From Rhizobium sp. FKL33 (GTDB lineage: Bacteria; Pseudomonadota; Alphaproteobacteria; Rhizobiales; Rhizobiaceae): a stretch of DNA of 64,000 nucleotides. The notes beneath the pieces are model-generated. The model made no database searches, had not been told where the DNA came from, and was given only the letters and a program-made list of their open reading frames with translations. The stretch covers positions 124,001 through 188,000 of the forward strand of contig NZ_STFX01000019.1 of assembly GCF_005222915.1 (NCBI RefSeq), in the 5' to 3' direction. Shown here piece by piece: positions 38,108 to 46,883 of this stretch (the stretch's first letter is position 1; the number at the start of each line of letters is the position of its first letter). Both the position numbers and the translations under genes were made by a program.

Positions 38108-38344
38108 ATGGCCGAGATTTTCTGGACGAAGCCGGTCAAGGTCGCCACGGGTCGCGGCTTTCGCGTTGTGGCCGGCCCATCGCAGGCGCTCGAATGTCTG
38201 GACAACTGGCAGGGCGGCAAAGGCCGGTTCTATCGCCACGCCCGAGACATCTGCCGTTCGGCGCTCGCCGCGCCTGAAGAAGCCGGCAAGGCGCGCGAAG
38301 CCTTCGTCGCCGCCCATCTCGACGCCGCCATTCCCTTCGCCTGA
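38108..38344 (+). CDS. DUF982-family small protein
   Basis: A 78-residue protein with the DUF982 pattern: FWTKPVKVATGRGFRVVAGP, ALECLDNWQGGKGRFYRHAR and KAREAFVAAHLDAAI. AGGAGG lies six bases before the ATG, the best ribosome binding site in this stretch. Proteins of this family are abundant in Hyphomicrobiales plasmids and chromosomes with no known role. It is convergent with the polysaccharide co-polymerase gene, three bases away. Confidence 0.85.
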   Translation: MAEIFWTKPVKVATGRGFRVVAGPSQALECLDNWQGGKGRFYRHARDICRSALAAPEEAGKAREAFVAAHLDAAIPFA

Positions 38345-38346
38345 TC

Positions 38347-40578
38347 TCACCCGGAGAAGTAGCCGCCCTGGCCGAGATAGGCCGATGCGGGCGCGCCGCC
38401 TTCGAGATAGAGCGGAAGCTTGTCGAAGCGGACTTTGTTGAACAGCGCGCCGGTGATCCTCGTCGCGATCGTCGGCGCGTTGCGCAGCGCCTCCGCAAGC
38501 GCCGCCTCCGTCACACCGCCCCATTCCACCACGAGCAGGATGCTGTCGACCCGCGTTGCCGCGTCTTCGACGACGTGACCCGCAGCCAGGGGCGGCAGGT
38601 CGATGACGATCAGGTCGAAGTCGCCTTTTGCCTTTTCTATGTCGGCGTCCATGTCCGCGCTGCGGTCGTAATCGCCGGGTCCGCTATCCCTCGACGGTTC
38701 GGGACGGGCCAGCAGCGAAAGCGGCGTCGAAGGATGGCGAAGCAGCGACGGAAAGAGAGACGGCCGCTCCGTGGCCTCCAGCACATGGCGCGCCAGCCGG
38801 CGGGAAGCCTCGGGATTGACGTGGTCGGCGTCGACCAGCAGCGTGCGCTGGCCCTTCAGGGCGCTGAGACTTGCGAGGTTCGCCGCAATCGTCGTCTTGC
38901 CCTCTCCGGCCTCACAGGACACGACGCCGACAACGCGGGCGCTGCGCCCTTTTTCCAAAGGCGTCTGATGGGCGAGCGTGCGCCGGATCACATCCGTCAT
39001 GCGGGATCGGGGATTGTCGAAGGCATGGCGGTCGATAGCGTCCGCCATGCGGATCGAGTCCGGCCTGCTGATCGGAAAAGCGGTGAAATCGGGATGGAAG
39101 GCTGGGGCGCGCTCGATCAGAGGGATGAGCCCCAACACGGGCGCGCCGCTGACGCGGCGCAACTGATCGGGCCGGCGCAGCTTTCTGTCCGAGAAATCCC
39201 GCAGCGCAGCGACGGCGAGTCCTGATCCCAAACCTAAACAGAATGCGACGAACAGCGACAGCGCCTTGCGGGGCGAGGAGGGCGTGGCTGGAACTGTCGG
39301 CGGCGATATCAATTTGGCGGAGATTTCCGGCAGGTTTTCCTCCTGTCGGGCGGTGTCCAGTCGCGCCAAATGATCGAGGTAAAGGCGGCGGGCATTGTCG
39401 GCGCGATTTTCGAGATCGCGCAGCGTCACCTGCTCCGCGTCGAGATCCGATTTCTCCGCGCCGGCCTGACCGATATTGGCCTTAAGCGCCTCGACGCGGC
39501 CGCGCGCCATCTCCTCCTCGGCGCGATAGGCGGCGGCGATACGCGACAATTCCTCGAACATCTGGCGGCGATATTCTTCCGCTTCGCCTTTCAGGCGCCG
39601 GGCCTGTTGATGGCCGGCGCCATATTTCGCTTCGAGATCGGCCCCGCGCCTGGCGGCTTCGAGATAATCCTGCCGGAGTTCGGTGACCAGCGGGCTCGCC
39701 AGACTCTGGGCGACCGCAGCGTTCATGTCGCCGGCGGCGAGGATGGCTTCGAGTTTGCGGCTGCGCGCCTCCGCCTCACCGAGATCTCCCTGGGCGAGCA
39801 CCAGTTGTTCGGTCATCCGGCTGAGGCGCTGGTCGCCGATCAATCGGCCCTCGCTCGCGAGCAGGCCATGTTTTCGCCGAAACGCTTCAATGGCGGCGGC
39901 TTGCTTGAGCGTCTGCGTGCGCAGCTCCTCGACCTTGGCCGACAACCATTCAACCGCCCGCCGCGCCGCTTCGGTCTGGATCCGCTGCCGGGCGTCGAAA
40001 TAAGCCTGGACCACGCGTCCTGTCATGGCTGCCGCAGCTTGCGGGCTTCTTGCGGCATAGGTGATCGACAGGACGGACGAATCGCCCAGGCGCTTGACCG
40101 TAAGCCGCGTTTCGATCAGGGCGAGGGCCTCGGTTTTCGGGTCGGCGACGCCGCCTTTGCCAAACGTCGTCCGCAGCCATGCAAGGAAGGCTCCCGGACG
40201 CTCCTGCGCGATTTCCTCGATGAAGTGCTGTTGCTCCAGAAGATCGGAGTCCTCGATCATTCGCCGGAAGGTCTCGCCTGACCTTACCAGCTCCAACTGG
40301 CTCGCCAGTTTTTCATCGAGGCTGATGGCATGATCGGCGTCTGTCGCCTTTCGCCAATAGTCGGGGTCTTCGGCGAGAACGTGAATGCTGGCGCTGGACT
40401 GATAGAGCGGGGCGGCAAGGGTGAGATAGATCACCCACCCGCAAAGGCTTGCGCCGAGCACATATACGATGAGTTTACCCTGCCGGCGACAGGCGAGCCA
40501 GAGTCGCGTGAGCGGATCGACCTCGGTCTCGCGTTCCATGGCGGGTGGCGCCGGCGCCTGTTGCTCTGCCTGCTGCAT
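38347..40578 (-). CDS. Wzz/BY-kinase polysaccharide co-polymerase (Wzc/ExoP-like)
   Basis: A 743-residue inner-membrane protein controlling chain length and export of a surface polysaccharide. The Wzz domain starts after the first helix (LIVYVLGASLCGWVIYLTLA). A long coiled-coil periplasmic region (about 190-420) follows, then a second helix (ALSLFVAFCLGLGSGLAVAA). The cytoplasmic BY-kinase domain has Walker A EAGEGKTTIAANLA (Lys561), Walker A' QRTLLVDAD and Walker B FDLIVIDLPPLA. The C-terminal tyrosine cluster is small (YLEGG, AYLGQGGYFSG) but present. It opens the polysaccharide locus at its left end. Usual Wza and initiating transferase genes are not adjacent. Confidence 0.9.
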   Translation of the reverse strand: MQQAEQQAPAPPAMERETEVDPLTRLWLACRRQGKLIVYVLGASLCGWVIYLTLAAPLYQSSASIHVLAEDPDYWRKATDADHAISLDEKLASQLELVRSGETFRRMIEDSDLLEQQHFIEEIAQERPGAFLAWLRTTFGKGGVADPKTEALALIETRLTVKRLGDSSVLSITYAARSPQAAAAMTGRVVQAYFDARQRIQTEAARRAVEWLSAKVEELRTQTLKQAAAIEAFRRKHGLLASEGRLIGDQRLSRMTEQLVLAQGDLGEAEARSRKLEAILAAGDMNAAVAQSLASPLVTELRQDYLEAARRGADLEAKYGAGHQQARRLKGEAEEYRRQMFEELSRIAAAYRAEEEMARGRVEALKANIGQAGAEKSDLDAEQVTLRDLENRADNARRLYLDHLARLDTARQEENLPEISAKLISPPTVPATPSSPRKALSLFVAFCLGLGSGLAVAALRDFSDRKLRRPDQLRRVSGAPVLGLIPLIERAPAFHPDFTAFPISRPDSIRMADAIDRHAFDNPRSRMTDVIRRTLAHQTPLEKGRSARVVGVVSCEAGEGKTTIAANLASLSALKGQRTLLVDADHVNPEASRRLARHVLEATERPSLFPSLLRHPSTPLSLLARPEPSRDSGPGDYDRSADMDADIEKAKGDFDLIVIDLPPLAAGHVVEDAATRVDSILLVVEWGGVTEAALAEALRNAPTIATRITGALFNKVRFDKLPLYLEGGAPASAYLGQGGYFSG

Positions 40579-40882
40579 GATCGGCCAACCTCGGTCGTCG
40601 CCTCGGCGCCGACGAGGCCGGCGGAAAAGGCATGCGTTATGAAAAGGAGCTGAGCATTATCGATGGATGCAACGTGAGGTCGAAGTTAACGCCGAATTTG
40701 ACGTAACGGCAAGCGACAATCTCTTCCGACGCCACGCCAACGCCCTCCGGACGAGGCGCAAGCCTGTCACACAATACGCATAATCTATTCATGCGTGTTT
40801 TCTGGGTGGTTCCAGAGACTCTGCTTTGACTTCGTTGCGTCGTTCGCGCAGAGATGGCGCGACATTGCGGTAAGGACTTCCC
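40579..40882. promoter_or_regulatory. Divergent control region of the polysaccharide locus
   Basis: This 304-base gap separates the co-polymerase (leftward) from the UDP-glucuronate epimerase (rightward). ACGCAT-9-ATGCGT (40776-40796) is a 6-base inverted repeat in an AT-rich stretch and may be an operator. No coding sequence is supported. Confidence 0.4.
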
Positions 40883-41893
40883 ATGCGTTATCTCATCACG
40901 GGGACGGCCGGCTTTATCGGCTTTCATCTCGCCAAGCGTCTGCTGGACGAGGGGCATTTTGTCGTCGGTTTCGACGGCATGACGCCCTATTACGATGTCT
41001 CCCTGAAAGAGGAGCGGCACGCGATCCTGTCCCGCTCCAACGGCTTCACGCCCGTGATCGGCATGCTGGAGGACAAAGCGGCGCTCGATCGCGCCGCCGA
41101 GCTCGCCGAGCCGGAGATCATCATCCATCTCGCCGCTCAGGCCGGGGTGCGCTACAGCCTCGAAAATCCGCGTTCCTATGTGGACAGCAACCTGACCGGC
41201 TCGTTCAACGTGCTGGAACTGGCGCGCGAGCTTTCGCCAAAGCATCTGATGCTGGCGTCGACCTCGTCGGTCTATGGCTCCAACGAGAAGATCCCGTTCG
41301 CCGAAGCCGACCGCGCCGACGAGCCGATGACAATCTACGCGGCGACCAAGAAGAGCATGGAACTGATGGCGCATTCCTACGCCCATCTGCACAAGATCCC
41401 CACCACCGCTTTCCGCTTTTTCACCGTCTACGGGCCATGGGGGCGCCCGGACATGGCGCTGTTCAAATTCGTCGACGCGATCCGCAAGGGACAGCCGATC
41501 GACATCTATGGCGAAGGCCGCATGAGCCGCGACTTCACCTATATCGACGACCTCATCGAAGGCATCGTCAGGCTGACGGGCGTCGCGCCCGCTGAAGACA
41601 ATCGCGTGACGGCAGAGAGCGTCATCGACACGCTTTCGCCGCAGGCCCCGTTCCGCGTCGTCAATATCGGCGGCGGTCAGCCGGTCGAGTTGATGCGTTT
41701 CGTCGAAACGGTGGAGGCGGCGCTCGGAACGCCGGCGATCCGCAACATGCTGCCGATGCAGCAGGGCGATGTGCCGCGCACTTACGCCGCTCCCGATCTG
41801 CTCATGGCGCTGACCGGCTTCAAGCCGGAAATCGAACTGGAAGAGGGGGTCAGGCGGTTCGTGGAGTGGTTCACCGGGCATTATGCGCAGTGA
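40883..41893 (+). CDS. UDP-glucuronate 4-epimerase-like NAD-dependent epimerase
   Basis: A 336-residue extended SDR enzyme. It has the glycine motif [16 protein letters not shown], the catalytic serine/threonine segment STSSVYGSN, the YAATKKS catalytic Tyr-Lys pair, and [20 protein letters not shown], a hallmark of UDP-glucuronate 4-epimerases. The enzyme would turn UDP-glucuronate into UDP-galacturonate. The neighbouring UDP-glucose dehydrogenase makes its substrate, so the two supply uronic acids for the polymer. The genes converge on a shared terminator. Confidence 0.9.
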   Translation: MRYLITGTAGFIGFHLAKRLLDEGHFVVGFDGMTPYYDVSLKEERHAILSRSNGFTPVIGMLEDKAALDRAAELAEPEIIIHLAAQAGVRYSLENPRSYVDSNLTGSFNVLELARELSPKHLMLASTSSVYGSNEKIPFAEADRADEPMTIYAATKKSMELMAHSYAHLHKIPTTAFRFFTVYGPWGRPDMALFKFVDAIRKGQPIDIYGEGRMSRDFTYIDDLIEGIVRLTGVAPAEDNRVTAESVIDTLSPQAPFRVVNIGGGQPVELMRFVETVEAALGTPAIRNMLPMQQGDVPRTYAAPDLLMALTGFKPEIELEEGVRRFVEWFTGHYAQ

Positions 41894-41916
41894 GACGCCG
41901 CTGAATGCCGACATAG

Positions 41917-41946
41917 AAAAGCCGCCGGGGCGCCCCAGCGGCTTTT
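41917..41946. terminator. Bidirectional terminator between epimerase and UDP-glucose dehydrogenase genes
   Basis: AAAAGCCGC / GCGGCTTTT form a 9-bp stem with a GC loop, flanked by T-run on the right (TTTTTTC) and A-run on the left, so it serves both convergent genes. Confidence 0.85.
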
Positions 41947-41967
41947 TTCTTGGTCTCGATACGCTCT

Positions 41968-43281
41968 TCAGCCCTTCTGGGCCTTTCCGATCGCCGTGTA
42001 GCGGAAGCCGTTTTTGGCGAGTTCGGCGGCGTTGTAGACGTTGCGCAGGTCCACCACCACGTCTCCGGCCATGGTCGCCTTGAGCTTGCGGAAATCCAGC
42101 GCACGGAAAGCGTCCCATTCGGTGACCAGCACCACGGCGTCGGCGCCGTCGGCGATCTCGTAGGGGTCCTTGCCATAGGTCACGTCGCCGAGCATCGGCT
42201 TTGCCGCGTCCATGCCTTCGGGATCGAACGCATGGACCGACGCGCCAGCGTCCTGCAGCGCCTGGATGATGGCGATCGACGGCGCGTCGCGCATGTCGTC
42301 GGTGTTGGGCTTGAAGGTCAGGCCGAGAATGGCGATCTTCTTGCCGCGCACAGAGCCGTCGCAGGCGGCGATGACCTTGCGGCCCATGGCGCGCTTGCGG
42401 TTGTCGTTGATGGCGACGGTGGTCTCGATCAGCCTCACCGGGCTGTCGTAATCCTGGGCGGTCTTGACCAGCGCCAGCGTGTCCTTGGGGAAGCACGAGC
42501 CGCCGTAACCGGGGCCGGCATGCAGGAACTTGTCGCCGATGCGCTTGTCCATGCCGATGCCCTTGGCGACCTTCTGCACGTCGGCGCCGATGGTCTCGCA
42601 GAGATCGGCGATCTCGTTGATGAAGGTGATCTTCATGGCGAGAAATGCGTTGGCAGCGTATTTGATCAGTTCGGAGGTGCGGCGTTCGCAGAAGAACAGA
42701 GGCGCTTCGTTGAGATAGAGCGGGCGGTAGACCTCGCGCATCGCGTCCATGGCGCGCGGATCTTCCGCGCCAACCACGATGCGGTCGGGACGCTTGAAGT
42801 CGGAAATGGCGGCGCCTTCGCGCAGGAATTCGGGATTGGAGACGACGGCGACATCCTTGTCCGGGAATTCTTCGCGGAAGATGCGCTCGACCTCGTCGCC
42901 GGTGCCGACCGGCACGGTGGATTTGGTGACGATGACGGTGAAGCCGATGACGCTGGCGGCGATTTCGCGGGCGGCGGCATAGACATAGCTCAGATCCGCA
43001 TGACCGTCGCCGCGGCGCGACGGCGTGCCGACCGCGATGAAGACAACATCGGCTTCGGCCACGGCGGAGGCGAGATCGAGGGTGAAATCGAGACGGCCGG
43101 CTGCGGCGTTTGCGGCGACGAGCGCTTCGAGGCCCGGCTCATAGATCGGCGACTTGCCGGCCTTGAGCGCCTCGATCTTGGCTTCGGATTTGTCGACGCA
43201 GGTGACGTGATGGCCGAAATCCGCAAGGCAGGCGCCGGATACGAGACCGACATAGCCCGACCCAATCATGACGATGCGCAT
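41968..43281 (-). CDS. ugd: UDP-glucose 6-dehydrogenase
   Basis: A 437-residue enzyme oxidising UDP-glucose to UDP-glucuronate with two NAD+. The N-terminal Rossmann motif is MRIVMIGSGYVGLVSGACLA; the catalytic cysteine is in GPGYGGSCFPKDTLAL; NVLITKSTVPVGT-type and FNPKT-type blocks appear as VIVTKSTVPVGTGDEV and ILGLTFKPNTDDMRD. Length is normal. It provides UDP-glucuronate to the epimerase across the shared terminator and to glycosyltransferases of the locus. The assignment is firm. Confidence 0.97.
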   Translation of the reverse strand: MRIVMIGSGYVGLVSGACLADFGHHVTCVDKSEAKIEALKAGKSPIYEPGLEALVAANAAAGRLDFTLDLASAVAEADVVFIAVGTPSRRGDGHADLSYVYAAAREIAASVIGFTVIVTKSTVPVGTGDEVERIFREEFPDKDVAVVSNPEFLREGAAISDFKRPDRIVVGAEDPRAMDAMREVYRPLYLNEAPLFFCERRTSELIKYAANAFLAMKITFINEIADLCETIGADVQKVAKGIGMDKRIGDKFLHAGPGYGGSCFPKDTLALVKTAQDYDSPVRLIETTVAINDNRKRAMGRKVIAACDGSVRGKKIAILGLTFKPNTDDMRDAPSIAIIQALQDAGASVHAFDPEGMDAAKPMLGDVTYGKDPYEIADGADAVVLVTEWDAFRALDFRKLKATMAGDVVVDLRNVYNAAELAKNGFRYTAIGKAQKG

Positions 43282-43385
43282 ACAATTCTCCAGTCAGTCT
43301 CGATGGCGACCCCAAGAGGGTTTCGCGAGTCTCGTTTCAAACGATGGTCTTCTATCGCGCGCAGGGTCTCAGAACAATGACATCT

Positions 43386-44615
43386 TCACCGGCGGCGATG
43401 GTTCCTGAAAAGGTTTGTGGCGGTGGCCCGACCGAGCAACGCGGCGCCCGCCGCCAGGGCTGCGGCAAGGCCCGCGCCGGTCAATCCCAAAATCGGGAAC
43501 AGGAGCAGGGAGAAAAGGATGGAGAATGCTGCTCCCGCCATGGACAGCGCCGCATAGGCGCGGTGGCGCCCCTGTCCAACCAGAACGGCGTTGAGGACAT
43601 CCGAAGCGCTGCGCCCGCCAGCGGCCAGGGACAGGAGACAGAGCGTGGCCGCGGCGCTGGCCGTAAGCTTGAAGGCCTCGTGTCCTACGACGACGATCAG
43701 GGTGAATGTCAGCATAGACAGAAGAGCCGCGAACATCAGAGCAAGACGGATGCAGACAGGTCTGACGTGGACCGACCAGACATCCGGCTCCTGCGCCGCC
43801 GCAATCAGCCTCGGCAGCGCCGGCTGCAGCACGGCGGAATTCGCAAGGATCTGCAGCGATTGCCCGAGGGCGGCGCAGACGCTGTAGACGCCTGTCGCTT
43901 CGAGGCCGAGCATGGCGACGACCAGATAGCGGTCGGCGTAGAGCTGGCAGACAAGGCCGAGATCGGCGGCATAGACCCATGCGGCATTGCGCGCGCTTCG
44001 CATCAGCCAGCGTCCATCGAGCCTTTTTGGCCATGTCGCTCTCAGCGCCAGAGGGGCCAGGGCGGCCAGCGCAAGGATATGCCCGGCGAGCCACGCATAG
44101 AGAAGCCCATCAAGCGAGCGCCATGCTTCGAACCGCCATGCGCCGACCAGAAAAACCGGAATCCATACGGCGGAGCGCAGGAAAAGCAGAAGGTTGGCCC
44201 GGCGCGCGCGGCCGAGCGCGATGAGAATCACATGGATGTCCAGCGCCAGCGTCTCCAGCGCGATGACGAGCAGAGCGGGGGCGAGGGGAAGCCCGGGGAT
44301 GGGGCCGATAAGGTGAAGGATCAAAACCGCCGCAAGCAGGGCCGACGTGGTGGAGGCGACCGTTATCGTGAGGCGCGTCGCGATCAGCCGTGGCGCCTGC
44401 TCCGGGACAAGGACGAGCTCTCTCGTGAGGAGATTGTTGAGGCCCCAGCCCAGCGCCGCCGGGGCGATGGCGGCGCTTGCCGCGATCAGGGCGAAAAGGC
44501 CCGTCGCCTCCAGTCCAAGCAGCCGGATCAGCGCGAGCGGCAAGGCGAAACGCAGAGCCATCGTCGCGGCTCGCAGGACGAGCGCCAGCGCGCCGGTCGT
44601 TGCCTCATTGTCCAC
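43386..44615 (-). CDS. Oligosaccharide flippase (Wzx-like, PST family)
   Basis: A 409-residue protein of about 12 hydrophobic helices with the MOP-superfamily pattern: an N-terminal LRAATMALRFALPLALIRLL helix, a paired LLTREL loop, and the second half opening RSARNAAWVYAADLGLVCQL. It should move lipid-linked sugar repeat units across the inner membrane for polymerisation. It is divergent from the acetyltransferase gene across 89 bases and co-directional with ugd. Sequence conservation in the family is low, so the name rests on topology and context. Confidence 0.82.
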   Translation of the reverse strand: MDNEATTGALALVLRAATMALRFALPLALIRLLGLEATGLFALIAASAAIAPAALGWGLNNLLTRELVLVPEQAPRLIATRLTITVASTTSALLAAVLILHLIGPIPGLPLAPALLVIALETLALDIHVILIALGRARRANLLLFLRSAVWIPVFLVGAWRFEAWRSLDGLLYAWLAGHILALAALAPLALRATWPKRLDGRWLMRSARNAAWVYAADLGLVCQLYADRYLVVAMLGLEATGVYSVCAALGQSLQILANSAVLQPALPRLIAAAQEPDVWSVHVRPVCIRLALMFAALLSMLTFTLIVVVGHEAFKLTASAAATLCLLSLAAGGRSASDVLNAVLVGQGRHRAYAALSMAGAAFSILFSLLLFPILGLTGAGLAAALAAGAALLGRATATNLFRNHRRR

Positions 44616-44704
44616 GCCGCCGCTCCGGTTGTTGACGCCTCCAATCTGGTTGTGGACAGGCTAGCAAAGACTCCGCAAAGTGGAAGGGCGTTGCGGGGGA
44701 AACC

Positions 44705-45244
44705 ATGCGAAACGAGGCTGTCTGGGACAGGATTTGCGCCGATTTCGACAGGGCGCGGACAGGCGCGGGCGGCGCGGGGCGCCGGGCCGCGCTTCGAACG
44801 CTCAGCCGGCCCGGTTTCGCCTGCGCGCTACTGCGCCGGATGCAGGAGGCGCTCGCGCCGGTTCCAATTGTCGGGCGGCCGCTGCGGCGGCTTGTCTGGC
44901 TCTTCTCCAGCTATCTTTTCGGTTCGGATATCGCCATCGACGCCGAGATCGGCGGCGGGATCTATCTGCCGCATCCGCATGGCGTGGTGATCGGGGCCTG
45001 CCGGATTGGACGGAACGTCACGATCATGCAGAACGTGACGCTCGGCGCCAGGCGGAGCGGCGAGAGGGCTGCGCCTGTCATCGGCGACGGCGTGGAGATC
45101 GGGGCCGGCGCAGTGATCCTCGGCAGCGTTATCGTCGGCGAAGGAGCGATGATCGGCGCCAATGCGGTGGTGTTGACCGACATTCCCGCCCGGGCGACGG
45201 CGGTCGGCAATCCGGCGCGCATCCTGCCCCCAAGAGGCGGCTAG
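44705..45244 (+). CDS. Serine acetyltransferase-like hexapeptide transferase
   Basis: A 179-residue left-handed beta-helix acyltransferase. The helical N-terminus (MRNEAVWDRICADFDRARTG) is followed by hexapeptide repeats from about residue 78: IAIDAEIGGGIYLPHPHGVV, RNVTIMQNVTLGA and VIGDGVEIGAGAVILGSVIV. The catalytic His lies in LPHPHGVV. This is the CysE/exopolysaccharide acetyltransferase group; in this position, sugar O-acetylation of the polymer is more likely than cysteine synthesis. Confidence 0.85.
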   Translation: MRNEAVWDRICADFDRARTGAGGAGRRAALRTLSRPGFACALLRRMQEALAPVPIVGRPLRRLVWLFSSYLFGSDIAIDAEIGGGIYLPHPHGVVIGACRIGRNVTIMQNVTLGARRSGERAAPVIGDGVEIGAGAVILGSVIVGEGAMIGANAVVLTDIPARATAVGNPARILPPRGG

Positions 45245-45309
45245 GGCGATTTCATCCCCCGTCTCGCCGGCGCTTTTACACTGATGTGGTCGAAACAGGA
45301 GACCGCATC

Positions 45310-45468
45310 ATGAGCATCGCATCCCTTCTTTCCCTCTCGCTCGGGCGAGCCTCGCCGCCGCAGCAGCGCCGCGTGCTGACCGGTCTCGGATCGGACGGCC
45401 GCCGCGTTCTGCTCACCTTCGCCAGTTCCGGACACCGCTCCCCTCTGTTCGGAAAGGCGTTCCAATGA
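45310..45468 (+). CDS. Small 52-residue protein overlapping the SGNH hydrolase gene
   Basis: MSIASLLSLSLGRASPPQQR begins a short basic protein (VLTGLGSDGRRVLLTFASSG) whose stop overlaps the SGNH hydrolase start as ATGA. The coupling argues that it is translated, perhaps as a leader for the gene that follows. No domain is recognised. Confidence 0.45.
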   Translation: MSIASLLSLSLGRASPPQQRRVLTGLGSDGRRVLLTFASSGHRSPLFGKAFQ

Positions 45469-46883
45469 CCGGAGAAATCGAAAGCGCTGAAATCCGCAGC
45501 CTGACCCATCTGATCGGCCATGACGCGGCGGGATTGTTCGGCCGCGCGCCGATCGGCGCCTGCATCGCGCCGAGATCGTCGAACCTGCTCGCCGTCATCG
45601 GCGACAGCACTGCCGAGCAGATCCATCTCGATTCCCAGCGGCGCAATCGCTCCGCTTACAATCATGTTTTCCTCGGCGCCGCCATGGCCGGCAATAGGTT
45701 GATCCTGACCGGCAATTTCGGCAAGTCCGGCGAGAGGACCGACCAGACGGCGGCGCGGCTCTCCGCCGCTTTGGCCTCGGGGGCGGGCACGCTCTATATC
45801 AGCGAGGGCATGAACAATTTCTCGCAGGCGCCCTATACGCATGCCGTCAGCGGCGCCGTGGTGACGCTCGCCGAGACGGGGGCGCAGGCTTTCGCCGACA
45901 CGCTCGCCAAGATCGACGCCGCGCTCGCGGCGGGGCTGAAGGTCATCGTCGCGCTTTGCCCAGGCGCCAGCAATTTCTCCGCTGCGATGATCGGGCAGAT
46001 GTGGATCTACAACCAGGCCCTGCGACGGGCGGCAGAACTGAGGCCCAATCTCTGGCTTCTCGACATGCCCGCCGTTCTCCACGATCCCGCCTCGACGCCA
46101 GACACCCTGGCGTTCCGCTCCGGCTATCTGCATACGGGCGACGCGGTGCTGGCGCATGAAGGCGTGACTGGCGCCTATTATGTAGCCAAAGCTTTCGCGA
46201 TCATTCTGCGCGAGATCATGCGGCCGCTGCCGCGCAGCTTTGTATCCCGCGCGAACCAACGAACAGCCGAAAACCGCCTGCAACTGGCGCTCAATCCGCT
46301 GTTCAATGCGACATCAGGCAATGCCGGCGTGCTCGGCGCCGGCGGTTCGCTCGCCGCGGGAACGACAGCCGTTCCCTATGAATGGACGGTCGTGCGCAAT
46401 TCCGGCGATACGACGACTTCGTTTCAGGTGGGCGTGGACGCCAATGCGGAAGGCGGAAACGATCTGGTGATCGGCTACAATGTCAGCGTGGCCGGCGGCG
46501 GCGTGCGGGTTCATCAGGATCTCGTGGGTTCGTCGGCCTATTGGCTGGCGGGCGACGTGCTGCAGGGCTTTTCGACGGTGGCGGTGGCGGCGGGATCGAC
46601 CGGCCTCGCCTGCGCGCGGCCCTATGTCGAGATCAACGGCGTCACGGGCGGCGTCAGCGCCACGATCATGGCCTCGGGCGCCATGAGCGACACCGCCCAT
46701 GGCGTCTTCCCATCCAGTGAGAGCTTCGTGCTCGAAGACGCCACCGAACCGATCACCGTGCCGGCCTATGACGCGAAAGGCTATCTCAGCTTCAAGGCGC
46801 TCGGCCTTACCTGCGCGACGCCCGGCTCCGGCACGGTGCGGCTGCGCATGCCGCATCTCGACGTCAGGTCGAGGCTGATCTGA
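45465..46883 (+). CDS. SGNH/GDSL hydrolase with beta-rich C-terminal region
   Basis: A 472-residue protein without a Sec signal. The N-terminal 250 residues are SGNH-like: nucleophile Ser48 in VIGDSTA, GNFGKSGERT (83-92) as block II, GMNN (115-118) as block III, and a likely catalytic His231 in HEGVTGAYYVAKA. The C-terminal half (about 255-472) is beta-rich, with repeats of GG/GV and a look reminiscent of phage tail or tailspike modules. In a polysaccharide locus it could remove acetyl groups from the polymer, opposing the acetyltransferase next door. It overlaps the convergent polymerase gene by 20 bases. Confidence 0.7.
   Translation: MTGEIESAEIRSLTHLIGHDAAGLFGRAPIGACIAPRSSNLLAVIGDSTAEQIHLDSQRRNRSAYNHVFLGAAMAGNRLILTGNFGKSGERTDQTAARLSAALASGAGTLYISEGMNNFSQAPYTHAVSGAVVTLAETGAQAFADTLAKIDAALAAGLKVIVALCPGASNFSAAMIGQMWIYNQALRRAAELRPNLWLLDMPAVLHDPASTPDTLAFRSGYLHTGDAVLAHEGVTGAYYVAKAFAIILREIMRPLPRSFVSRANQRTAENRLQLALNPLFNATSGNAGVLGAGGSLAAGTTAVPYEWTVVRNSGDTTTSFQVGVDANAEGGNDLVIGYNVSVAGGGVRVHQDLVGSSAYWLAGDVLQGFSTVAVAAGSTGLACARPYVEINGVTGGVSATIMASGAMSDTAHGVFPSSESFVLEDATEPITVPAYDAKGYLSFKALGLTCATPGSGTVRLRMPHLDVRSRLI

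Noticed and set aside
40795-41595. 266-codon frame overlapping the UDP-glucuronate epimerase
   Set aside because: A different reading frame of the same DNA; the epimerase motifs are in the other frame.
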